From Pterobdella sp. o SKG-2022 (Eukaryota; Annelida; Clitellata; Hirudinida; Piscicolidae): DNA of 64,000 bases. The DNA lies in the NCBI GenBank assembly GCA_964035795.1, contig OZ038320.1, forward strand, positions 19,300,589 through 19,364,588. The letters run 5' to 3'. This document shows positions 13,957-31,900 of this stretch, piece by piece; the first letter of the stretch is position 1; each line of letters opens with the position of its first letter. Both the position numbers and the translations under genes were made by a program. The notes under the pieces are model-generated. The model had not been told where the DNA came from. It ran no database searches and saw only the letters and a list, made by a program, of their open reading frames with translations.

Positions 13957-15054
13957 GTTTTCAGTCAATATCATTTTGTAGGCCCCATAACACTACCTAG
14001 AAGCCTCGGCCTCGTTCTTATAAAAAAAATTTAGAACAAATAACAAACTGTGTTTAAAGAAGTATGAATATAAAACTAGGAAAAATAGAATAAGTAAAGA
14101 AATCACTTCCAACTCGTCATGAAACACCCTTAATGACTCCACATTGACTGCCTTCTGCCACTGGCCACATTATGTCCAGTACTGATATTCACAGTCTTTT
14201 GTAAATAATATGAATAAACTCAATTACTATAAGAAGTTGTGAGTTCTATTTTCGACAATCTTTTTATATATCAACAAAGGTACTCATTCTTATAATTGTT
14301 GAAAGAAGGTTGTCCAAGTAGCAAGTCTCAACCAGGTTCTTCACTCCCACACTTCCTTCTCAAACTGTGTGTAGAAAAAATAATAATAATGAAAGGTAAT
14401 GATTGAAGAAAAAGATAATAATTAACAAAACTCGTGGTCAAAAAAATAAGAAGCTTCATTGAATTGAATAATGGTGAAAATTTTCAATTGAAAAAATAAC
14501 AATATTCAAAAAGCTTCAATCTCTAATAGTAATTTTAATTTATATTGTTTTTTTTGGTTTTTTTTGCAAATATGTATTATGTTGTTTTACATTGGTATTT
14601 TTCAAATCTTTCATTACCTTTAATACTATCCTTCTTATGATTAGCCTGGAAATAACAAAAAAACAAAAACAAAAAAGTCCAGAATATTTTCTTTTTTTTT
14701 TAAATTGAATATCTAAAAACCTAGTTTTTTCAATGTTTTTTCCATCTATTTAAGCAATAAAAATATTAATAATACTAACGCTTTCTCAAAAGCTTGTTGA
14801 AATATTTTCACTGAAACATGTGATGTAGATGAAGCTTTTGGTGCGTAAATGTTCATATCTGATTTGGATTTAAAGATTGTTAGTTTTTTGTTTATAATAT
14901 TTATATAGCTTGAAAATTCTTCAAGCGTATGGCACTCTAATCACATTTTATATTATAATTGCTATTTTAATTATAATTATATATTGAAAAACTTCCCCAA
15001 AACTGGTTCAACCTATTCTAATTAAGTGATGTGATTGAAAAACAATGAAAAAAC
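13957..15054. other. AT-rich spacer
   Basis: Nothing recognisable lies between the LINE-like fragment and the TAAG array. Confidence 0.6.
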
Positions 15055-19916
<4,862 letters not shown>

Positions 19917-22900
19917 GAAAATGAGACTGGAAGAGGCTCGACAATTGGTTGAAATAGAACAAGGGTACAACTTCACTGTCACTTGCTCCTTGACCAACAT
20001 GGAAATCTTACAAGTTCTTCGACTACAAATCAAAACCGGTTACTTGAAATTTTTTTTTGAAAGCTTTGTCAGTTTGGCAGCTATTTATTTTTGCTAGCTA
20101 TAACTTTCACCTGTTTGATTTATAAATGCGCAACGAAACGTTTTAAAGACGTCTATGCTGTTTTATTTTTCATACTAAAGTTTCATAACAAAGTTAAAAA
20201 TAGAATAATCAACTTTTTTGTAAATGAATGTATCTGAAATTTTTATTAGCAAGTTTATCGAACTGATAAAATTATTTCAAATGGCTTGAAAATAAATTTT
20301 AAGAAACGTATTAGATTATGAATGAGAATGTCATGTCTAAGGTGATGAGTACGTCTGAGTGAGGCTGTTCTATAAAATTTTTGTGGTTTTCTGATTCAAT
20401 ATTCCTTATTACTTTGCGCAGTATTGCCTTTCATGCTTTATTTTGTGTCAGAAAAATTTTTCCGTCTAATATTTTCTTTTCTCAATTTCTGTTTCATTAC
20501 TTCATTCGCGCTCAATTTCACTTTTTTATTGAATTTTTGGATAATTCTGTATTTTCTTATGAATAGTTTCATAAATCCTTACGTGTCTAGCTTTTTTATT
20601 AATTATTCCTTTTTTTACCAATTTAATAATTATTATAAATATTTGAAAACATAAAACTCCGAAAAAACTATTTCTGATTTATTGTATTTATTCAATTATT
20701 TATAAACTATTTGCATGGTTAAAAACTAAGATACTAAAAAGCTCGTAAAAATTTTAGCAACATAATCTTGTTCTAAATTAATTTCAAAATCATTTTTTTA
20801 CAAAGTATTCCAGCTTTTTTTTTCAAATAATTTTTGATTCTTTTTAGAGCTTTTTCATCGATTTTAGACCGAAATTTCATTTTTATTTCAACAACTTAAT
20901 AAACTTTCAAGCAAGGGTTTTGATAATCGATATACAATAATGATATAAATATTCAACAGAAAATGAAGACATGACCGTAACAGATAACATCGACGTGAAG
21001 CAACCCTTCTCTGAGTTCGAACGCTACAAAATTGAGTACGACTACCACCCACAAAACACAGTCTTGAAACTACATTATATCGGTGAGTTTTTAGGTTTGC
21101 GCGATTTTTTTATGTTAAAATGATTTGATTGTAACAAAATCTGAAAAATTATAATTGAATTTAAAGTCTTGAAAGGTTTAAAAAGAATATTGAAAACCAA
21201 CAAAATCAGGGATAATGGGAGAGGACAGCGGTGTTTTGGAATGCATTAACTTACCGAGAAGTAAGGTTTCGCTGGATCTCAATGTGATAGGTAGCTGCAT
21301 CAGTCTTGTTGATATAAGCAATTTTTTTTATCTTCAATTATAATAAGCTTGACAAAACTGCACAAAAATCTTAATTTTGATAGTTCATCTTTCATAATTC
21401 CAAGAATATGTCTCATTTAACTTGTGAATTCAAAATTTAAAAAATAATTTAATTTCTTTATTTTTTTAATAAATAAAATGTTGTGTTGAAATAACATCAT
21501 GTTGTTGAGCAGCCTTGTATGATTTCAAGCTAATTTAGTTTTAAATTAGAAGAATAATGGAACAAAATAAATAAGAAAGTCACAAAAAAAGACCTTTTCA
21601 TTAAAATTGACATTTTCATTACTGTCCACTCAGAACTTTTATATTATCAACTATCTTCATTCTTGAAGTTGAATCGTGAAAGTGATGATTATTTCAATGT
21701 AACTTTGTGCTAGCAGTAGTTCAAAACAAAATTTCAAAAATTGCCATGTACATCAATATTAAATTAAAAGTATTATAAATAAAATATTCAACATTGAAAA
21801 CACACGAAAATGAGTCGAGCCACAATGAAGTGATGAGTACAAGAAAGGGATATGTGTATGCGCTACTTGATAATGCGATAAGCTACCATCATTTTATTCA
21901 CTTGTGATTTATTAATTGTGAAAATGAATGTTACTTATAAACTTCAAGAAAGTTTCCAATAAAAACACTCCGCTTGGTTTAACTGCTTGTTTTATGTATG
22001 AAAATGAAAAAAAAGAGACTTTATCAATATTCAAGAGCAATTGTTTCAAAAATAGTAAATGCCTTTAATATTTTCCAGATTTTTGATAAAACGTATTAAT
22101 CATGTTATTTTAATAAGATTTTTTTATAAAACTGATTATTTTGAAAAGTTTTTGGAAACAAAATATATTGATAAATGACTTTTTCAAGTTTGTTTCTTGA
22201 TAGATTTTGTTGATACTCAAATTTTGATTCCAGTCAAAATTTGGAAAATTGATCGAATGTAATCAAACTTTAAAAAGTCAGATTCAGTTTTTTAATTTTT
22301 TCATAATAACACTTTATAACTTTGAAAGAATTTATTAACTGACACCTTGAAAAGCTATTTGAAAAACTTTTGCCTGAACCGTTAATTTAAATATATTCTT
22401 TTTGAAGTCTCAGCAAGTTGAAATTCAATAAATGCATGCAACACGCCCAGAGTTTTCACAGGTCAATTTGTGAATGTCAAATAAGTAAGGTTCACATAAA
22501 ATAATCGCATTGAAAACCATGCTGGTGGAAAAATTCAAAAACCAAAGTTCAAAATGACGTCGTGACAAAATTAAGAAAAAAAATTTTGAAAATTTAGCTT
22601 TGAAATGAAGTATTGAATTTTTTCCTGTTTAGGGAGAATTATCAAATCTTTAAAAATATTTTCAAAGTGAAAAATTTTCAACTTGAAAGCTAATGTATCA
22701 TTTCATCAAATTTTAAAAACAATTACAGTTCCTTTAACGGGCATGTCGATCCGTTACAGAGGGAGTAACCTCTCTCCGGGAGCTATGATAGAGTGTAAAG
22801 AAGGCGAACTACTCGAGCTAAAGTTTGTATTATTATTCAATATTATAAATTATCAGGAATTTTTGAAAGAAAATTAGAGTACAATATAAAAAATATTTGA

Positions 22901-25900
22901 AAATTTTTGATATATATTTCAATTAATTTTTATTTATTTATTTGTACTCCACTGAATTACAGGGTACGAAATTGTCATACGCCCACCCATAATTTTGTTC
23001 ATTGATCGCGTGTTTTATACTTTAAATTAGTGAATTTTTGACCAATGGAGAAAAATTTTATAAAAAAGCCGACAATTTAAATTTTATTAAAAAAAACAAC
23101 CAAATTAAAAAATAAATGTGAAAAACCATTTTGAAGGTGCGAAATTGCTATAAGCCCAGCTTCGTTTTTGGGTCTTTTCAGTGTCAATAGTAGATTGAAT
23201 AACCTTGTTTTTTTATTACTTTAATCACCGAGTCGCCATTGACTCAATTAATTTTTTTAAGTACTCAATTGAAAGATTTTTCCAGGTGAAAACAATTTTT
23301 TCAAATCTTCCTTGTTTTTGAAACTCTTTCCGTTTTCGTAGATATTTTGCACCATTGACCCCCAAACATTTTCTATTGGGTTCGAATCAAGTGAACGAGC
23401 TGGCCAATCTAATATGGCAACATTTTTATCTTCCATCCAGGTTCTAGTGCACTTTGAAATATGGATGGGTGCATTATCTTGCTGAAAAATCCAGGATTTT
23501 TCCATTTTACTCTGGCAATATGGAAGAAGGCATTTTTTTAAAGTACCAATATATGCTTTAAAATCTTGTTTTTCTTCCAAAAATGCAATTCTACACTATT
23601 AAAGAACCCCCCCGGATTGTCGTTTTAGGAACAACTTTGGTGGGCGCCTGGAAACCTTCGCGGTGCCAAACGCTCGTCCACGGAACACGTTTTGTCATGC
23701 TCTACTGCAAGAATTTTGAATTGCTCAAAACTTGTTAAATACGACGTGTTGAAAGAGGTATTTGTTGATTTTTTCGAAGTTGATCTGCGGACATAGTGCC
23801 CCTACTAGCTTGGCGAATCAACCTTCTTGTGGTCTGGGGGGTCATTTTGGATTTTTTTCCTTCTCTTTTTGCGATTTTATATTTTTCAGGTGACTTCAAA
23901 ATAACTTTTTACTGCGTCTAATGATGTGTGCAATTTCTCTACTAGACTTTCCAACTTGAACTAAGGTCAGGATTTTGACTTGTTCTTCCGATGATAATTT
24001 AATTCCTTTAGGCATGTTTGTAGACAAATAGAATTTAAAAAAATATAATTTCTTCACTTTATATAGAATTTCATATGTAAATACATAATTAAAAGCAACA
24101 ATAAAGTTTGTTTGAGGTCCATAACTGATAAAATGATGTGGATTTACAAGTAGGTCGTATAGCAATTTCATACCCGAGTTTCAGTAATTTAAGCTTTGAG
24201 TCGATATTTTCAAAGCTTTGAAGAAAATGCAAATTACAATGTTAATCCTATATGATTTTTTATATATTTCAAAAAATTGTATACGAAAATAGTAAAAATC
24301 AAACGAGGTATTTAATAAAGCATGGTTGGGCGTATGGCAATCTCGTAACCTAACTTTCATCGAACAAAGCAAATTTTAGAGTGAATTATATGCTAAATGA
24401 AAATGACAAGCTACTAATATGCAATTATCCTTATTTTACAGTCCATTTCAATAAGTTTTTTATTTTTATTTTTTCTTTATTAAATATTCAAACGTCATGC
24501 TTCTATTTATTCAAGATTAGTCATTTTTGGCATGACAATTCTAGGCATGTCCGCTCACTTATCAATCGACCATTACCATTTTCAATTTACGCCAGTCTTT
24601 AAATGACATGCAAATATATCAATATTTTCTCATGTCTGAATAAGAAGAGAATTAAGATTGATTTTTACTTTTATTTAACATCATTAAATCAATTTTTCTA
24701 TTTATCAAATGCTTTCCAGACTAATTAATTTCGTTTCAATTGGACCACTCAATCTTTTGCCTCCGTCTTTGCTGCATCGTTAATCAACGTGCTGACATTC
24801 ATTTCAATCCTTCTACTTTTTCTCATAACTTTCGGTTTGAATTTGTAAAAAAAATTTATTGAAAACAATGTTGAAAAGCTTCATTTCGTTTTCAATTGTA
24901 CTGATGTATCTTTTTTTTAATAAAAGATAAACTTTTATATATTTGAAAAGATCTGCACTCAAAAAATAGAAACAGATAGTGTTCTTTTTAGGTGAAATCT
25001 GAACAAAGAAAAAATGAATTATTTTTCAAATAAATTTTTTTGAGATAATGGACTTTTTCCAGTGCTTTCACAATATATTAGAAATTAGCTTCAAAAAGAG
25101 GTTTCACGCGGGGATAGTTTATGTAGATGACTTTGATTTCATCAGTGAATATAAAACAGACCTCAGTATGCCACAAACCTTTGGCAAAACTAAACTAATA
25201 ATATTACGTATATTTAAACATCAATTACTAATGATGAGTGAATGTATCGCAAACGTTGGTATAATAACAAAAGCTTCTTAAAAACGAGCTAACACAAGTC
25301 ATGCAAATACATTGTGAAACATGTAAGTTTCCGTGACCATGACAAGCATCATCATGTTGTTTCAAGCATTTGAGATTATTTCAACATTCGAATAACTTTT
25401 CTTAGCATTTTTTTTCCGCTGATGGACTGAATTTAAAGTACATTGTTGGGTTAAGATCCATAAAATAAGGTAAAGGTGATCAGACACCTCACCACAATTA
25501 CAATCATTTTTTAACAATATATCAAAGAAAAATGAGGGCTGGTTTATTAACAACTGAAGTTCACAAGCTGAGAATGGAAGAAACAAATGAATTAGAACGA
25601 GATAAAACTTGGAGGTTGGAAGGGATCACGAGCTTTAAAAATTTATGCTCCTTTAAACCTTTGCGAGCCTTCATAAAAAGTAAATGTGACGCTGGTGAAA
25701 TAGAGATCTATCTCTCTTTAAACTTCTGATAGCAAAAATGATTTATATTGAGTAGTTTGATGCTTTTGAGGTCTTTTTTAATCTGAAATGCTTTACTCAT
25801 GAATTCAGTTAGTCTGTTGATTTTTGTACAAATTTCTTAAAACAGGTTGAATTATTCATTAATATTTGTTAAATTCATATAAGAAACCCTTTATTCGCAG

Positions 25901-28900
25901 TTGTACAGCGTGGGCGATTTCGACAAAGAATCTGGTAAACATAAATATTTCTATTGGAGATTACAATGTGGATTCTGCTCTCTCCCATCGAATCACCCCT
26001 ATAAGAGTGAGTTTATTCTGAACTTTTACGTGTTTGCAGTGGAGGTTTTTTTCAAAATTTTTTTTTTAAATGGAAAAAACTTTTTTTCAACTGCTAAAAA
26101 TTTGAAAAATAAAAATTTACAATTCTTTCAGCATGTTCAGAATTAATTTTTATTAAGCAATGCTAATTAGGTTAAAACTAAACTTCTAAAATACTATAAT
26201 TTTGAATATTTAAGTTTCAAATTTTTGGGGAATTAGTCGTATTTTGAGCAATAATTTAAAATAAAAAACAAAACTCAAACGCCGAAAAATAGAAGCATAA
26301 TAAAAAATGAATTTTTTAATCTATGAAAGAAAACTGTGAGCATATGTAAAAAATTTAAATATTTAGAACAATTTTCTATGAAAATTATAAAAATATAGAG
26401 AATTTTGATTTTTTTGTAGAATTTCATGGATGTTGAAAAAGTTAGCAAAGAGCTTATTGTTACTAACTTTGAATTGAAATACCTTGGTACATAACCCAAC
26501 TCCCAATTAAGAAAACTTTATCGATTTACACCAAACTTACTGGAAATGTAAAATTTATTCTTTAATAAACTATGTATAAAATATATAAATATAACGCTTT
26601 TTGCTGAGATGTAGCACTTGAATTAATGATAAACTTTTTGAGAGCTCTTTAAGAGATTTTGTATGTTGTTTTTGAATATAACTTTACTATATGTAGAATT
26701 TTCCTAAAAAACATGTACAGTAAAAATTGAGCTTACATTTTTAATAATATTAACTTGAATGAAAACTTTAGTCTGTCTGCAATCTTTAAGTCTTTATTTA
26801 GTCGTGACTGAAGTTTGAATTCATGCATGAAGTGGAACACATGGAAAGATGAAAATATAACTTTGAGTCGACTGTTAAGTCGTTTCAGATACAAGTTTGG
26901 TAGCTTCATTGGGAGGTTTCACAGAACACTACTTAGTGTCAGCCTAAGAATCTTTTACTCATTGAAAAACTGGGCTTTCAGTTTTTTTTAGAAACTTTTG
27001 AAAATTTTTTTTGAAAAATTTTATTTAGCTTTTTATGGCTACAACTTTGCGATTTAAAAGTTAAATTAATTTAATGATTCATAATTGAACTTTTCAGTTC
27101 AACATTCAACTATAAAGTTTTAAATTTCACAATGCTAAAATTAATTTAAAAATGAAATTATTAAAAACGCCATAAAAATTGAGTTTTTACTGTTCGAAAA
27201 TTGAATGCGACTTCATGAAAACGATTTTATGATGTTTTAGTTCAGTTGAACAAAATATTCCAAGCTATTCAGTAAAAGTTTTCAAATTTCATTTTGAGTT
27301 TTTCAAAATTTTGAATTATAGATATTTTTGGCATTCAAATTTTTTTATAATTTATTTTTTCGGGCAGTTAGTTTCGTTCATTCGACGCATTTTTTATACA
27401 TGTACATTCATTCTCTGTCATTAACAAAATTATTTCAGCTTGATTGCTTGTTTGATGCTGTATCTGAGCACCTCTTTAGAGAAAAAAACAAAATAATCAG
27501 TGATTAATCAAAAGGCAATCGACATTTTTTAAGATTCCAACCCATTTTAACCACACTGATTCTAATCGCTGAAACATACTTTTAGGAAAAATTCTTTTCA
27601 CAATATCTATAGGTAGAAAAATTTGAAAATCAAATTTTTTTTATTGAAACGAAAGATAATAAAAAAATTAATATTGGTTTTTTAAGAATTGTTTAAAAAT
27701 TTTTGAAGCACAGTATGTAATAATATGTATGGTTCAAACTTCCCATTGGTGACCATTAAAAAAGCACTGATCCCGAGTGACAGAATTAAAAATTCCTTCA
27801 TGAGTTTGATTATATCTATGATATTTCAAAATGTCATTATGAAGATAGACATTTTAAAGCTGAAATTTGAAAACTACATCTCCTATTCAAAACATCGACC
27901 CACATCTCATCGTTTTAGTTCACATTCATTTTAGTCTTCATAAAACTTATATATTTATTTCAAAATTTTTCAAAAATTAACTTTTTCAACACATTGACTT
28001 TTATTATTCTAAAAAAATTTCATAAAACTTCCACCAGCGCATTTTGATTCACATAGCTATCAAGACTAAATCAAGTCTGTCAGATCGTGCTTCAAAACTT
28101 TTTGAAAACATCAACTTTTTGAGCTCCAAAATTTAAAATCTTTTTCAGTATTTGGTATGATCATTTTATCACCTTGTACAACTCAAAGCTGTAAGGAACT
28201 CCAAATGTTTATAACACACACCTCGTCTACTTCAATTTCCGGGTCGATTCAAAACGCTAAATTGCACCAATGACTGAAATAATGGATTATATTGTTGTTC
28301 GGATCCACCATTCTACGTGGCTTTTCATTGTTTTTTGAGCGCTAAAAAATTGTTTTTTTTCATTGATATGAGAATTAAAATATCTTTTTGTTTGAAAATA
28401 AAGTTTAATTCTATTCGACTTAGTTTTACTACGTTTTCAAAAATCCTTCTTCAATTTTATTTTTTTAAATATTGATGGGGTTTTTGCATTCGTTTTATAC
28501 AATCGTACATTACTTATTTTGTGATTAGCTCTACAAAAGTAATAGTGGGTGCTAATACTTGCCAAGTATTTATCACGAACATATATTGAAGAAAAGCTCC
28601 AAATTGCACTAATCATCGGCAAAAAGTCTTTTCGTTTCAAACTTCATAAACTTCAAAAATACTTTGCTCGGAGAAATGCTTAAAGACATTTAATGCATTC
28701 CAAATAACTAATTTTCTATTATTTTTACGTCGATTATAAGTTGATTTTAATACATCAAATAAGACAGCAAAGTTTCATAGTTTGATTGTTTGGTCTTATC
28801 ACAAAACGTTATTAAGTTAACTGCTAACGTTTCCTAATAGGATTAAATTATCAAAAATTATAGCATTTTTTTTGAAAGAATAATATAAATGTATAGTATG

Positions 28901-31900
28901 AATATAAATGTATAGTATGAATATAAATTTAAAGTATGAAACTTCATTGTTCCATTAATATAAATTTTTTCGTAACCAAGCTATAGAACCATAAATATAT
29001 TTTTTAAAATTTACTTTTCGAGAAATTTTTTTTCGCACTTTGTTGTTTATTTAAGCAGTCTTAACATGTTCAAATTTAATTAGAAAGATGTATTAGAATG
29101 AACTTAACGGAATTGAAAATCTTGAAATATGAAATTTTTATTTTGAATAAGATTCAAATGATTGTTTTTATAAATTACTTCTACCCCATTGTGATAAACG
29201 CTTAAAAGCTCGAGTTTTTATACTTCGAAAATAAATTTTCTGAAAATATTTCTTAACTAAAACTTCCATTGGAATGTTAGCATCAAGGTAATTAAAACTA
29301 TTTAAAAAAATTGTATGAGAAACGAGCACCAAGTATTTATTAAATGAAACATACCAAGCATTTAATAGTAAAATTTTAAACTATCAAATAAAGATTTAAG
29401 AAAAATAAATAAATTTATTGTGAAAATACTGAGCTATTTTTATGATAAAAGCAAAATTGTGTGAGATAAAACCATTATCTGAACTATCAGAATCACATTT
29501 GGAAAGTTCAATTCAGATATAAAATATTAATATATTTACATTAATGGCAACTAGGAATTCTTTCAATCATTTTTCAACTTTCAAAAACGAATGTTGTTTT
29601 TTTATTTTATTTCTATGGGCTTTCGTTTGAACAAAACTTTTAAAAACTGTGTTGTGTATGGACTTTTTTGGCTTCAACACTGTTGAGAAAACTTCAATAA
29701 AAGATTGGACTACTTTTTTCTAGAAAAAATGTTTCAAATTTCAATTTTTGCATGGAAAATATATTGAAAACTGTGAAATTTGAAAACTAGTTTTTCGTAA
29801 AATTTTGGAACTATTAAAAAAAAATTAACTTGTAATGACAAATGCATTACACAAGAACCACATTTGAAACATGATTTTCGTAAATCTTAAACTTGCAGCT
29901 AATATTTCATTCAAAATGGAAATATTACAAACATTGAAAAGATTATGAAATGATAAATGTTGAAATAACTATGAAGGAAAAATTAAAAAGACATTATTTT
30001 CAAAAGTTTGAAGTTTATTTGCTTGGATGGAAAATTATCTCAATCTCTTTTAAAGTTGAATTGAATTGAATAAATTTAAAATATTCTTAATTCTTTCTTG
30101 CAGGGAGATTCTCTGTCGACATTGATCAAATACAACAGCAGTACAACAGCAAGCTTTAGAAGTATTGTTCAACCATACAAATTCCACGGAAAAGATTTTT
30201 TATGCCAAGCCAATACTCATCCCATATTTGAGGCAACTTCGGTTGCTGTACGCATTGCAGTTCTGTGTAAGTTTTGTGAATGAATTTTAAGTTTAAAATT
30301 GAAAACTACTCTCAAAAACTGAAAAAGATTCAATTAACAAATCAAAAAAATTAAAGTTATAGAAAACTTTTAAATTTATTGTAAAAACATGTAAGTAATA
30401 GAGTCAAAATAATACTGAAGCATCAATACGTCTCTCTCTCTTGAAAAATTGCCAGCACTTGTGTTCTCTTAACTCTTGCTGTTCTATTCATGTCAATTTC
30501 TTCCTTTTGAATAAAATTTGAATATTATTTATAAACTTTTAAATTTTATAAACCTTTTCAAAATAATATCATCCAAAATAATTTACAATAGTTTTTTTGA
30601 TTATAATCATAGATGTTCAAGTGCGGGAGAAAATTCTCAATTGAATGTGAAGATGTTTATTAAATTTTGATTAAGTTGAAAACTAATAATATTAAATTTT
30701 AAAATCTATGAAATTTTATTCTTTTCGCAGTGAATCCGCTAAATACACACAAAAAACAAAAACGTTATTCATCAAAAAATCTTTTTTTACAAGTTTTGAT
30801 AACTATCAATGTTATTGTCAACTTCTGAGGTTAAAACTATAACTAAATGATGAAGATTCAGGTCGTGAAGTTGATTAAATTTTAAACAGGAAATAAATTC
30901 AAATAAAGCTGAATTAATTCAATTTAGTTTTAATTCTTTAAAAAGTTTAAATTTTCTTAATCTTATTCTCAATGACACGAGCTGATTTCATCGATCTTGG
31001 AAAAAATAAAATGTGAATTGAAACAGTTGTAAAATTCAAAAATTGCTTAATTTAATTTTTCCACCTTTTTTAAACTCCATGATGAAAACAATGTTGAATG
31101 AAAACATAATAATTAGTTTCTTATTAGTTGGGATAACCTTTAATAACGATTGTAACTGAATCCTAAAAAAACTGATTTGAGAATAAAAATTTTCAATATT
31201 TAGTTTTGAATTAATGAAATCTTTCAAAGAATTAGAATGTAAATTTTTCCACGTTTCAAAACTCTTTTTCAAAAATTATAAATATAAATGAAAACATTTC
31301 TCTTCGTTTTCCACAAGTAACTAGGTTAATTTTGTAAAATTTAATTCTTTTTTCACACTAATTTTTCCATTCATTTGAAGTCAATTCTAATATATTTTTC
31401 ACTAAGAAGTAGTTGTAACTTGGAAAATTCTAAAATAAGAAAATGCTTGAAGTATTTTTTTCGGCAGTATATAAAATAAATATTGAATTAACTTTAATTT
31501 TGAACATTTTAAATTCTGTAAAAATAGTTGAAACTTCAACAAAAATCAACTAAATGATAATAAAAAAGTACAAAGCTAAATGTTGTCCAATCTCACAAAT
31601 TCATAAAAAAAAGTTTCAAAGAACTACAAAAATTAATTTAAAAAAAAACCAGTCGTATGAAATAGGAATGAACTGAGCGTTCTCTGAAACCCCGTGATGA
31701 CTCGTTAAAACAAAACAAGAAAAAGTTATAGAATGCTATAAATTAATTTGAAATTAGGTTTTCATGTAAGGAAAATTGTGAGACAATCGAATGCCTTTGA
31801 AAGTCAGATAGGTTGAGCATTTTCTCACTTCAGTCTGTGTAAAGAGCACTTGAAGCCAGATCATTCAAAACAACAACAAATTTATGTATTCAAAAGGGCT

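Noticed and set aside
25901..26146. 81-codon open frame starting at the 25901 acceptor (YSVGDFDKESG)
   Set aside because: It is a shadow. The phase that joins both neighbouring exons is another frame, beginning with the conserved Cys of Ig2.
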